From: Photobacterium jeanii
Lineage (GTDB): Bacteria > Pseudomonadota > Gammaproteobacteria > Enterobacterales > Vibrionaceae
DNA length: 64,000 nucleotides
Assembly: GCF_001650345.1 (NCBI RefSeq)
Contig: NZ_LVHF01000033.1
Coordinates: 682,001-746,000 of the forward strand
Direction: 5' to 3'
Position 1 is the stretch's first letter. Each line of letters opens with the position of its first letter. Positions 8,678 to 17,338 of this stretch are shown here, piece by piece. The position numbers and the translations under genes were made by a program. The notes beneath the pieces were generated by a model. That model did no database searches. It saw only the letters and a program-made list of their open reading frames with translations, and was not told the DNA's origin.

Positions 8678-9730
8678 ATGAAAAACCTACTCAAAAAAAC
8701 GGCAATCGCATTGACCGTTGCAGCTTCGTTCGCATCAACAGCTAATGCTTGTTCACGATTACTATGGGAAACCGACGATCATGGTGTGTTTGTTAGCCGT
8801 ACCATGGATTGGATGGAAGCAAATCAACCTACGGTAGAAGTGCGTCCTGCTGGTCAAACGTATAAAGGGTATACAACTGATAATGCTTTAGAGTGGACAT
8901 CTAAGTATGCGTCTATCGGTATGACCATTTACGGTGTTGGTATCATTGATGGTTTCAACGAAGCGGGTTTTTCAGCCAATGCGCTGTTCTTAGATGAAGA
9001 AACATCGGGCGATATTGATGGCGAAAAAGCGCAAATTATTAATGCGGCATTCACTGCTTACCTGATTGATAGCTTTGCTACGGTCAGTGAAGCGCTAGAG
9101 AACATTCATACGATTGAGATCCAGCAGTTTGAGCACAATGGTATAGCGATGAAGGGTCATTACTCCATTCAAGATGCTTCGGGGGATTCTGCAGTATTGG
9201 AGTTTGTGGAGGATAAGTGGAACATTTATCACGGTAAACAATACGATGTGATGACCAACAGCCCTGAGTTTGCTGAGCACTTAAAAAATTGGGAAAAAGC
9301 CAAACCCAAAGCGGATGATGTGATTGATGGTAACTTTACTGTGCCGGGTAACATCATGTCGTCCCAACGGTTTGTTTGGAACAAGTATATGAAGTCACAG
9401 CTTAAAGAGCCGAGTAGCTATGTAAATGGTATCGCGAAACTCGACAGTGCAACGTATAAAATCCCAATGGATGCTGCAAACCGTCCTGATGCGAATGGTG
9501 TGATGCGTGGTTACGCCACATTGTACTCAGTAGGCTATAACTTGGATGAGAAAGTACTGCAAGTACGTTACCAATATGATGATAGCTACACTCACTACTT
9601 TGTTGACTTCAATAAAGTAAATAACGGCAAAACTTATAGTCTACAGGCTGATTTATCAGACTTATTTGGTGATGTGACAGGGCGACTTAAAGTTGACGAT
9701 GGCGTAATGTCACAATACAAAACGCAATAG
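8678..9730 (+). CDS. Exported linear amide hydrolase, penicillin V acylase/choloylglycine hydrolase family
   Basis: 350 residues from the ATG at 8678 (AAAGGG eight bases upstream); the in-frame TTG at 8672 is rejected. A signal peptide (about 1-24) ends ANA before Cys25, which becomes the N-terminal nucleophile of this Ntn-hydrolase family (PF02275). The conserved VSRTMDW block supplies the Arg and Asp partners. Known: Gram-negative members cleave penicillin V and several also cleave N-acyl-homoserine lactones; others deconjugate bile salts. It is periplasmic or secreted. Substrate here is unresolved. Regulation by the divergent LysR protein is likely. Confidence 0.88.
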   Translation: MKNLLKKTAIALTVAASFASTANACSRLLWETDDHGVFVSRTMDWMEANQPTVEVRPAGQTYKGYTTDNALEWTSKYASIGMTIYGVGIIDGFNEAGFSANALFLDEETSGDIDGEKAQIINAAFTAYLIDSFATVSEALENIHTIEIQQFEHNGIAMKGHYSIQDASGDSAVLEFVEDKWNIYHGKQYDVMTNSPEFAEHLKNWEKAKPKADDVIDGNFTVPGNIMSSQRFVWNKYMKSQLKEPSSYVNGIAKLDSATYKIPMDAANRPDANGVMRGYATLYSVGYNLDEKVLQVRYQYDDSYTHYFVDFNKVNNGKTYSLQADLSDLFGDVTGRLKVDDGVMSQYKTQ

Positions 9731-9762
9731 TTGGTTTTAAAGAAAGCTGAAAATTAAAGACA

Positions 9763-9790
9763 AAAGCGCTCTGCCAATGCTGAGCGCTTT
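9763..9790. terminator. Bidirectional hairpin between convergent genes
   Basis: Stem AAAGCGCTC / GAGCGCTTT with a 10-base loop. T tracts are short on both sides, so termination is plausible rather than certain. Confidence 0.5.
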
Positions 9791-9803
9791 GCCATTTGAG
9801 CAG

Positions 9804-11726
9804 TTAAAACTGACGACCAACGGAGGCGAATTGCATGTTGTTTTCGTAGTCGCCCGTTAGCATGCCAAGCTCAAGGATCTCTTCAACTTTTGAGCTTAGG
9901 TATACATCGCTGCCACCCAGTACGGTACTTAGCACTTTGGTCTTATGAACGTCAGTGATTGGCACGTCAAAGATGTTCTGATCGATAACCACAAAGTCAG
10001 CATATTTACCTTGGCTAATCGAACCGATTTCGTCAGCGCGTTTTTGGCTGTCAGCGCCACCTTGCGTATATAGCCATACTGCATTTTCAAGTGAAACCGC
10101 GTGCTCTTCGGCATTCATTGAAGGACCGCTAGTAACGCCAGGACCTCGGCGAGTCACTGCGGTTTCAATAGCAATCCAAGGGTTTACTGGTGTTACTGTC
10201 CAGTCGGTACCAATTGAGCATGGTGCACCACTTTCAAAGATAGGCTTCATTGGGTACATGTTGTTCTGTACGCGTTCAGCACCGATGTCTTGTTCAACAA
10301 CGCGAATCGCTGGCATGTCGTACCAGAAGACAGGCGAAAACTCAGCGTGAACATTTAACTCAGCAAAACGATTGATATCTGCTTTATCAACCATAGCAAC
10401 GTGAGCCACACGGTGAATGAGTTTGTCTGCGTTGTTGTTTGGCACTGTTTTGCGTAACTCTTCGACGCTATCTAACACGAGGCGTGCCGCGCCGTCACCA
10501 GCACAGTGAGCATGAACACATAGTCCCATCGCATCGTATTTGAACAATCCTTCTTTATATTGTTCAGGCGTGTTTCGCCATGGGCCGATATAGCTGTCGC
10601 TACCTTCATAAGGGTGGACGAGTCTTGCTGTTTGACCAGCGGCTGCACCATCCAGAATGTATTTTACGCCAAGGATCTTAACTTGCTTACCGTTGTATTG
10701 CTGGTGGTTGTCAATGTAGCTATTTGCCAGCGCCTGCATTTTCGGTGTAACAAACTCGACAGGCACGGTTGCATAAACAGCAAGGCGCAGTGTGAGCTCA
10801 TCTTTATCATCAAGGTATTTGTAGGCTTGACCGTACATTTCACGTGACCAAACTTCACTCACTGAAGTCAGGCCGTAGCTGTTTAGGTAGCTAAAAATAG
10901 GCTTTAGTTGCTTGTCGCCAAGCTCTTGTGGGGTTGGTAGGGTTTCTAGCCATTTTTCCCATGCAACATTGGCCGCGAGTTCGCGTAGAACGCCAGTAAG
11001 TTCACCATTTTCATCTTTAACAAAGTGGCCACCGACTGGGTCTGGTGTATCTTTTGTAATGCCACAAAGCTCTAGTGCTTTGGAGTTCACCAGTGCGGCA
11101 TGACCTGAACATTCCCAAAAGAATGCAGGTTTATCTGGAATTAATTCATCAAGGATCTTTTTGTGCGACGGCATACCGAACATTTTTATGGCGCTACCGT
11201 CATCCCAAAGGTAATCAAGGTTGCCACCAAACACCCATTCTTTATGTGGGTTTTCTTTTAGCTCTTTTTTAACTAAAGCTTTAAATTCATCCCATGTGGT
11301 AGAAAGCTCATCAACACGCACATTATTGTAGTTTTCTACAGCCATTTCAGGGTGCATGTGATCATCGATAAGCCCTGGTAAAACGGTATGACCACGAAGA
11401 TCTACCACTAGTGTTTGCGGTGTTCGTAATTTTAGAATCTCTTCGGTTGTACCCACTTGGATGAACTTTTCGCCTTGAACAGCAAAAGCTTCTGCCCATT
11501 TCTGGTTGCTTTTATCGCCTTGGTAGATTTTACCATTGACGTACAGAACAACTTTATCCGTGACCTTGCGAGCCTTGCTGCTGGTTGTACTTGCCACGGC
11601 TTGTGCAACAGGGCAGGTAGCAGCGGCAATAGCGGCAGCACCACCCGTCGCTTTTAGGAAGTTTCTACGACTTAGTTTGCTAAGAATATTGTCGTTATCG
11701 GTTAGGTCTAACATCTTACGTTTCAC
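9804..11726 (-). CDS. Tat-exported amidohydrolase, YtcJ-like
   Basis: 640 residues. The N terminus has a twin-arginine motif (SRRNFLK, about 19-25) followed by an alanine-rich hydrophobic stretch: a Tat signal. The mature part is an amidohydrolase family 3 metal-dependent TIM-barrel enzyme, with HMHPE near 117-122 and HAHCAGDGA as metal-ligand segments, and a DWTVTP loop late in the sequence. The start is GTG at 11726, supported by GGAGG seven bases upstream; an ATG four codons later lacks this. Family members hydrolyse amides or formamides; the substrate is unknown. Tat export of a metalloenzyme to the periplasm fits cofactor loading before export. Confidence 0.88.
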   Translation of the reverse strand: MKRKMLDLTDNDNILSKLSRRNFLKATGGAAAIAAATCPVAQAVASTTSSKARKVTDKVVLYVNGKIYQGDKSNQKWAEAFAVQGEKFIQVGTTEEILKLRTPQTLVVDLRGHTVLPGLIDDHMHPEMAVENYNNVRVDELSTTWDEFKALVKKELKENPHKEWVFGGNLDYLWDDGSAIKMFGMPSHKKILDELIPDKPAFFWECSGHAALVNSKALELCGITKDTPDPVGGHFVKDENGELTGVLRELAANVAWEKWLETLPTPQELGDKQLKPIFSYLNSYGLTSVSEVWSREMYGQAYKYLDDKDELTLRLAVYATVPVEFVTPKMQALANSYIDNHQQYNGKQVKILGVKYILDGAAAGQTARLVHPYEGSDSYIGPWRNTPEQYKEGLFKYDAMGLCVHAHCAGDGAARLVLDSVEELRKTVPNNNADKLIHRVAHVAMVDKADINRFAELNVHAEFSPVFWYDMPAIRVVEQDIGAERVQNNMYPMKPIFESGAPCSIGTDWTVTPVNPWIAIETAVTRRGPGVTSGPSMNAEEHAVSLENAVWLYTQGGADSQKRADEIGSISQGKYADFVVIDQNIFDVPITDVHKTKVLSTVLGGSDVYLSSKVEEILELGMLTGDYENNMQFASVGRQF

Positions 11727-12056
11727 GGTTTTGCCTCCATCTAAATCGAGCTAGAGCTTTTATGCTTGCAGAAGATTAACGACCTCAACTCTGGCTCTAA
11801 GCTCGTATGTACCCATGCTATATCGCTAATAGTGAGCACTATTGCTTATTGTTTGATATTGAATTATCTGTATCTCGATATTGCACACTGCATGTTTTGA
11901 TATCAAATTAATTTTCGGGCTGATAATGGAAAAGTGATTAGATATTGATTTGAAGCAAAACCTATAGCGTTTTTTGACTTAGAAATATGAATAATCTTGA
12001 TATTTCCGCGTTAAGAAAGTGGCACTACTGAGTGATTTGTAATTAGATATGTTGGT

Positions 12057-12075
12057 GATATTAATTATCATTTGC
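12057..12075. promoter_or_regulatory. Candidate Fur box
   Basis: GATATTAATTATCATTTGC matches the 19-bp Fur consensus at 14 positions by my count. It overlaps a possible -10 (TATTAA, about 12059) with TTGTAA as -35 (about 12037). It precedes an iron-siderophore type receptor, which supports the reading. Confidence 0.55.
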
Positions 12076-12144
12076 ATTGATTTCCGGGTTAAGGCGAATT
12101 AAGATGCCTGACGAAATGCTCCACAGAAATAATCATAAGTAACT

Positions 12145-12168
12145 CCAGCTGTATTTAATTACAGCTGG
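12145..12168. repeat. Inverted repeat in the TonB receptor leader
   Basis: CCAGCTGTA / TACAGCTGG, a perfect 9-bp repeat around six bases, 48 bp before the start codon. It could be an operator or an RNA hairpin; there is no T tract, so it is not a terminator. Confidence 0.6.
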
Positions 12169-12215
12169 CGGTGGCATTTTCTATTAGTAATTTGTGTTGT
12201 ATAAGGAATAGAGGC

Positions 12216-14294
12216 ATGAATTTCACTTACACAAAATTAGCTTTAGCAGTTTGCTTATCATTTAGTTCTACCATTTCTATTTCAGCTGAAAACAATAATG
12301 ATCAGTTAGAGACTATTGTTATAACCGCTGAAAAAATAACAGCTGAATCGCAAAAGACACCACTCAGTGTTTCTGTATTATCTGATTATGATGTTGAAAG
12401 GGCGGGTATTGAAAATACTTTCGATGTTGTAAAAAGAACGCCTAATGTATCTATGATTAAAGCGGGTAATCCTTCTGATGCAAGTTTCCTTTCTATGCGA
12501 GGAATCACGCCAACAATGGAAGGTTCTCAGTCTGTTTTATTTTTGATTGATGGGGCAATGTACCAAACATTTGATACAGAGTTATTAGATGTTGAGCGTA
12601 TTGAAGTATTGCGAGGTCCACAAGGAACCTTATACGGTCGTAATGCATCATCGGGTGTAATAAGTATTCATACTAAAGACCCTGACCTTTTTACTGAAGG
12701 CAGTGCAGGTTTAACTTACGGAAATTATAATCAACTTAAAGGTAATATTATTTCTGGTGGCGCTATTGGAAGTAGTGATGAGTGGGCATATCGGACTGCA
12801 TTACAATATGCAAAAAATGATGGCTACTTTACGAGAGACTACGACAATAAAGACGATGTAAATAAAGTGAAAGACTTTAATGGTCGAGTAAAAGTTCGCT
12901 GGATGCCGATAGATCAACCATGGGATATTATTGCGACTGTCGATGCGCAAAATCGCCGTAATGGAAACATGTCGTTTGCCTCATTAGATCAGATTAAGAA
13001 AGATAGCCATAAGGTTTATTCAAACTTTGAAGGTGAAACTAAAGCTGATATTTATACGGGGTCGATTCGTGCGACTTATGCTGCAGATAACTTCGATGTC
13101 ACTTCTATTACTGTTTATACCGAAGAAGATAAAGCAGATAACCAAGATCTTGATTTCACGCCAGCTGATGTTCAAGAGCTCTTTATTGATTCAAATTTTT
13201 CTCGTGTAACACAAGAGCTGAGATTGAGCTCTAATCAGGATAGTGCGTTACGCTGGGTTGGTGGGCTGTATTTCTTTGATGAAACAGCTAAAAACGACAT
13301 CGATATGAAGGTGAAAGCTTTTGGGATGTTTAATACCACCAAAACAGAGTCGAAAGTAAGCAACTACGCTGTGTTTGGGAATATTAACTATCAATTTGCT
13401 GAAAAATGGGAAGCGATAGCAGGGCTTCGGTTTGATTATCAGAAGGTTAAGTTTGATTATAGCGATAAGTCGAACATGGGGATCCCAAACTCTGAAGGTT
13501 CAGACGAGGCTAACTTCAATGAGTGGCTGCCTAAAGTTGGTTTAAACTACTACGCGACGAATGATGTCATGATGTACGCCAGTATCGCTCGTGGATATAA
13601 GAGCGGTGGTTTTAACATGCTGACGCCAGCTAACTTGTCACCTAAGTTCGATCCTGAATACACAATAAACTATGAGCTGGGTATGAAGAGTGAATGGTTT
13701 GATAACCGTGTTCGCTTTAATTCTTCCGTGTTCTGGATTGATTGGAAAGATCAACAAGTCGAGCAACAATTATATCCTAAGTCATTTACTCAAAATGCAG
13801 GTAGTACAGTTAGTAAAGGTATTGAATTTGAACTGTCATGGCTAATTCAACCGGGCTTAACGGCGTGGGCGAATGGTGGTTATAACGATGCTAGCTTCAA
13901 TGACTTTGTCAGCAAAGCTTACGATAACAGCGGTAACGTTATAGGTAAAAATGATTACACAGGTAATCGTCCTGCCAATGCACCTAAATACACTTACAGC
14001 TTAGGCATTGACTATAACTTCTTAGAAAATTACTTCGTGTATGCAGATTATAATGTCACTGGTGATTTTTATTTCGATAATGCTAATACCACCAAGCAAG
14101 ATGCTTACGGCATTCTTAATCTAAGGGGCGGTTATACAAGTGCTAATTTAGACCTTATCTTATGGGCGAAAAACGCACTTGATGAAGAATACCTTACTCG
14201 CGCCTTCCCTATGGGGGATGGAGCAAATAAAAAATGGTATGGCCGCTCAGGTGATCCAATGACATTGGGTGCCACAGTCAATCTTAAGTGGTAA
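12216..14294 (+). CDS. TonB-dependent outer-membrane receptor, siderophore type
   Basis: 692 residues from the ATG at 12216 (AAGGA eight bases upstream). Signal peptide about 1-24 (ends SISAE), TonB box ETIVITA just after it, plug domain with VLRGPQGTLYGRNASSGVI, then a 22-strand barrel with ARGYKSGGFN and INYELG, and an aromatic C terminus (NLKW) as usual for barrel proteins. It resembles the FyuA group of siderophore receptors. The MFS transporter downstream and the Fur-like box upstream support iron-siderophore uptake; the precise siderophore is unknown. Confidence 0.9.
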   Translation: MNFTYTKLALAVCLSFSSTISISAENNNDQLETIVITAEKITAESQKTPLSVSVLSDYDVERAGIENTFDVVKRTPNVSMIKAGNPSDASFLSMRGITPTMEGSQSVLFLIDGAMYQTFDTELLDVERIEVLRGPQGTLYGRNASSGVISIHTKDPDLFTEGSAGLTYGNYNQLKGNIISGGAIGSSDEWAYRTALQYAKNDGYFTRDYDNKDDVNKVKDFNGRVKVRWMPIDQPWDIIATVDAQNRRNGNMSFASLDQIKKDSHKVYSNFEGETKADIYTGSIRATYAADNFDVTSITVYTEEDKADNQDLDFTPADVQELFIDSNFSRVTQELRLSSNQDSALRWVGGLYFFDETAKNDIDMKVKAFGMFNTTKTESKVSNYAVFGNINYQFAEKWEAIAGLRFDYQKVKFDYSDKSNMGIPNSEGSDEANFNEWLPKVGLNYYATNDVMMYASIARGYKSGGFNMLTPANLSPKFDPEYTINYELGMKSEWFDNRVRFNSSVFWIDWKDQQVEQQLYPKSFTQNAGSTVSKGIEFELSWLIQPGLTAWANGGYNDASFNDFVSKAYDNSGNVIGKNDYTGNRPANAPKYTYSLGIDYNFLENYFVYADYNVTGDFYFDNANTTKQDAYGILNLRGGYTSANLDLILWAKNALDEEYLTRAFPMGDGANKKWYGRSGDPMTLGATVNLKW

Positions 14295-14403
14295 TGACTG
14301 GCAAACTGTATTTGCCCTGCTTTTGAATGTTAATAAATATTCCTGAACATGTTTATTTTGAAGGTAGGGCATATTGTTTGGTTACAAAGGAAGTTATTCA
14401 TTT

Positions 14404-15621
14404 ATGAGTTCTGATAGTAATAAAAAATTAATTCTCATTATTTGCTGTCTCTACTTTGTTCAAGGTATTCCTATTGGCTTAACCTTTCATGCTATCCCGA
14501 CACTATTAAAAACCTTAGGGTTACCACTAGAGCTTATTTCCATGATTCCACTTGCGGGGATCTTTTGGGCAATCAAATTTTTATGGGCCCCGTTTGTTGA
14601 AAATCATTGGTTAGAGTCAGTTGGGCGAAGAAAGTCTTGGATTATCCCAATGCAACTTACTATGGTTGCAACACTCATTACCTTGGCAATGATTTCAATT
14701 AATGAGCAAACGCTGCTGTTGGTTACATTCCTTCTCGCGACTATTTCTATTGTGGGCTCGACGCAAGATATCGCTACTGATGGACTAGCGGCTGATCACA
14801 CAGATAAATCCGATCTTGGTTTGGTGAATGCAATACAAGTGTCGGGCATTATTATTGGGATGCTACTTTCAGGACCATTCGCCATGATTGCCTTTGAACA
14901 AATAGGCTATCAAATAAGTATGCTGTTACTAGCTGCCATTGCTTTCTTGGCTTTGATGCCTGTTTTACTTTGGCAAGAGCCTCAAGTTCAAAATGTGACT
15001 GAAAAGACCAAAGCCTCGTTAATTAAATTCTTTAAAACACCGAGAGCGGTATCAACCTTGATTTTATGTTCATGCGCCACGTTATGTGGAGTGATCATTA
15101 TGGCGTTATCAAAATTCATACTGGTCGATTTGTCTTGGTCTATGTCTCAAGTCGGTATGCTGACTGGCGTTGGTCATTTACTTGTGATGTTGGTGGGGTG
15201 CTTTGTTGCAAGTAACTTCATTAAACGCCATGGTTACCGCGTAACGCTCTTAACTGGTTTGAAGATAGTACTGTTGGGTGGATGCTTATGGATTGCGATA
15301 GCTGAGAACTGGTTAGCTGGCGCTTGGAGTGTTTGGGCTACATCGATCATCGTTGGCTTTGGGATGGGGTTTGTGGCTGTAAGCACTTATACATATTCTA
15401 TGCGTTTTTCTCAGCAAACGACCCAACCAGCCACCAACATTGCTTTCTTTCAAGGAACACAGACTTTTGGTGAAATAATTTTTTCTTCAGTCGCAACGAG
15501 CCTTGCAGGTGTTGCAAGCTATAGTGTCGCTTTGGGAATGGGGGAGCTAATTGCACTATTGTGCTTATTTGCTTTGGTGAAGCTTAGTTATTACAGCCAT
15601 TGGCGTGATGCGCATTGCTAG
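14404..15621 (+). CDS. MFS transporter, RhtX/FptX siderophore type
   Basis: 405 residues from the ATG at 14404 (GGAAG ten bases upstream); the in-frame TTG at 14374 precedes the ribosome site. About 12 hydrophobic segments. The start (CLYFVQGIPIGLTFHAIPTLLK) and AIKFLWAPFVENHWLESVGRRKSW, then STQDIATDGLA, are typical of the RhtX/FptX and AmpG-related transporters. These carry ferric siderophores (rhizobactin, pyochelin) or muropeptides across the inner membrane. Pairing with a TonB receptor 109 bases upstream favours siderophore import as one operon. Confidence 0.82.
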   Translation: MSSDSNKKLILIICCLYFVQGIPIGLTFHAIPTLLKTLGLPLELISMIPLAGIFWAIKFLWAPFVENHWLESVGRRKSWIIPMQLTMVATLITLAMISINEQTLLLVTFLLATISIVGSTQDIATDGLAADHTDKSDLGLVNAIQVSGIIIGMLLSGPFAMIAFEQIGYQISMLLLAAIAFLALMPVLLWQEPQVQNVTEKTKASLIKFFKTPRAVSTLILCSCATLCGVIIMALSKFILVDLSWSMSQVGMLTGVGHLLVMLVGCFVASNFIKRHGYRVTLLTGLKIVLLGGCLWIAIAENWLAGAWSVWATSIIVGFGMGFVAVSTYTYSMRFSQQTTQPATNIAFFQGTQTFGEIIFSSVATSLAGVASYSVALGMGELIALLCLFALVKLSYYSHWRDAHC

Positions 15622-15913
15622 TTATAAAGTCACTTTTATTATAAGCATTTGAAAAGCTGTTTATTTCCGACGATATAATTTGCCCTAGCGATATTTAAGA
15701 TTTACTTTGACTACAATTAAGAATAGCAATCGCAGATTAAGCCTTTGTCATAGAAATTTTCGATATTTATGACGCCATTAAAAAATAATGGCAGTTTGTC
15801 ATGCTATTATGCGCGCATTATTACTATATCTTTGACTGAATAACTTCCGGAGCCCAGTTCCACTTATGTGGGTGCTATCGGGAGAGAGTCGCGAGCAATG
15901 GAGTGAGTGTGGC
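15622..15913. other. Gene-free leader with RNA-like structure
   Basis: No gene up to the small ORF at 15914. GCCATTA / TAATGGC with an A5 loop (15774-15792) and a larger hairpin at 15844-15884 are visible, with a possible promoter TTGTCA (15796) and TATTAC (15819) at 17-bp spacing between them. Confidence 0.45.
15844..15884 (+). promoter_or_regulatory. Leader hairpin upstream of small ORF
   Basis: CTTCCG pairs with CGGGAG, AGC with GCT, and CCAC with GTGG around a TTAT loop: a three-part stem. It encloses an in-frame ATG (15866) and ends 30 bases before the preferred start. It may be an RNA control element of the downstream gene. Confidence 0.4.
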
Positions 15914-16183
15914 ATGAAAGATTATGAGTTGATTTGTGATCGTATCAGGGCAAAAAAGGCGCAATGGCATAATATAAAAGCATCGCTGCTGATGAGTGAT
16001 GTTGAGGGGTTGATTATGGATATTGAACCTTATTCAAATGCGGATCGAAATGCATCACATATTAGCTTTTTACTTAAAGACTTACTCGAAGTGCTGAGTA
16101 TTGATTTTAAGTCTTCAGCAGAGAAAGAATGTGCATTTAAGTGTCTAGTGAATGAAATTGATTGTAGTTTAGCACCCAAGTAG
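15914..16183 (+). CDS. Small protein of unknown function
   Basis: 89 residues from the ATG at 15914, which has GGAGTGAG upstream; a longer version starting at ATG 15866 would put its start inside a stable hairpin, so the shorter one is preferred. I do not recognise it. It is soluble, acidic and predicted mostly helical, with no signal peptide. Three cysteines lie in the C-terminal third (EKECAFKCLVNEIDCS). Stands alone before a tRNA gene. Confidence 0.6.
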   Translation: MKDYELICDRIRAKKAQWHNIKASLLMSDVEGLIMDIEPYSNADRNASHISFLLKDLLEVLSIDFKSSAEKECAFKCLVNEIDCSLAPK

Positions 16184-16458
16184 CACACTAAGTCTTGGCT
16201 GGTTGATATTGATTAATGCCAATCAGCCATCGCTCTGTACCTTCTTCCAAATCATCCGCGTTTTCTACGTAACTATTTGTCTAATTATCCAATTTATCTT
16301 AACTATCTGAATAATCATTTATCTTACAGAATGTTCTCTGTGTGTTTTTTATATCTGAACTTATGGAGCTACGACATAGAGGTGTGTTGATAATAGCGAA
16401 AATACGTTTTTGCTTGAGAGTATATGATATAGAGCAGAAGAGATATTTGGGAAGAAAC
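16184..16458. other. Gene-free stretch before the tRNA
   Basis: One imperfect hairpin is visible (GGCTGGTTG with CAATCAGCC, 16197-16227), without a T tract. Otherwise A+T-rich with no supportable gene. Confidence 0.4.
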
Positions 16459-16533
<75 letters not shown>

Positions 16534-16846
16534 TTTATGACTGAAGTGAATTCAGCTGGTGATTTGCATCGAACGAGATACATAATGGCAAATTCTCAGA
16601 ATTAGAAAAGCAATGTTTTTTGCAGTGTGATCAAAATCACGTAAAGTGCATTTAATTGTATATTAAACAGGCGGTTAGTATGTTTTTAGTCTGATCTCTA
16701 AAACGGCTTTCGGCTTTGTATCTGATTAGCATAAGGGGGTTATGAATTAGTGGCTATGAAAGGGGAGGCGCGATCTTAGTATCGCGCCGAAAGCGGTATA
16801 CTCATTTGCTTCCAAAGTCAGTTATCTTGTCTTGTAAGGCTGTTGG
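16534..16846. other. Gene-free region with CRP site and hairpin
   Basis: 313 bases without a protein gene. It contains a CRP-type site (16626-16641) and a perfect hairpin GGCGCGAT / ATCGCGCC (16767-16788) with no T tract. Neither neighbour is an obvious target of the CRP site. Confidence 0.5.
16626..16641. promoter_or_regulatory. CRP-cAMP-type site
   Basis: TGTGATCAAAATCACG: TGTGA-N6-TCACG, one base from the ideal palindrome. A possible -10 TATATT (16659-16664) lies downstream on the plus strand, placing the site near -38. Confidence 0.55.
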
Positions 16847-17011
16847 CTAATATTCACCTTCTTGCTGCTGCTTTTGTTTCTTTTTCCAATGTTCTTGTGG
16901 GTCATAGTTCTCATCGCAAATATCGATAGAAAAACCCATATCAACAATTTCCTTTAAGGTGAGGTTGTCGGCTAGCTGAGCGGTTTCACCTGCAGCATTT
17001 TTAAATTCCAT
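16847..17011 (-). CDS. Small hydrophilic protein, 54 residues, unknown function
   Basis: The frame runs from ATG (17009-17011) to TAG (16847-16849), with AAGG nine bases before the start. It begins MEFKNAAGETAQLADNL, continues through a central DMGFSIDICDENYDP segment and ends in a charged, glutamine- and lysine-rich tail (WKKKQKQQQ). One cysteine. It has no signal or membrane segment. I do not know a family for it; coding is supported by the ribosome site, a plausible acidic core and the lack of another gene here. Confidence 0.6.
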   Translation of the reverse strand: MEFKNAAGETAQLADNLTLKEIVDMGFSIDICDENYDPQEHWKKKQKQQQEGEY

Positions 17012-17338
17012 ATCACTCTACCTTGGTGCGTGACACACCTTGTCATGTTATCGCTTTGTCTCCACAAGCTTCTGCTTGCAGATTTAGTCATCATCGAGCT
17101 AAGTATTGTTCCTTTTGCCTTAACAGGCCTCTGAACGTTTACCTGCATCGATTGGTATAACTATAGGAGGTGATAGCGGAGTTTTCCTCTACGCACAGCT
17201 TAGAAAGCAATGCCCGCGTATCAGGAGTGATGATTTCCTACCCATTTGCACTTCAGAGACCACATAAAAGTAACGTTTATATCTAAATACGATTAAACTG
17301 TATAAATGTACAGTTGTTATTTGACCGAGTGATAGAAT
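17012..17338. other. Divergent leader of the 54-residue gene and umuDC
   Basis: 327 bases. The only clear signal is the SOS box near the umuD end. TGACA / TGTCA around five bases (about 17030-17044) is a weak repeat close to the small gene. Confidence 0.5.
17298..17313. promoter_or_regulatory. LexA SOS box of umuDC
   Basis: CTGTATAAATGTACAG fits CTG-N10-CAG perfectly, with TA-rich interior, 25 bp upstream of the umuD start codon. Confidence 0.95.

Larger units (their letters stand above)
11727..12215. other. Long divergent regulatory region
   Basis: 489 bases without a gene, between the amidohydrolase (minus strand) and the TonB receptor (plus strand). It holds a Fur-like box (12057-12075), an inverted repeat (12145-12168) and six GATAT(T/C) hexamers starting at 11855, 11877, 11899, 11941, 11999 and 12057, the first three exactly 22 bp apart. 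Confidence 0.6.
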
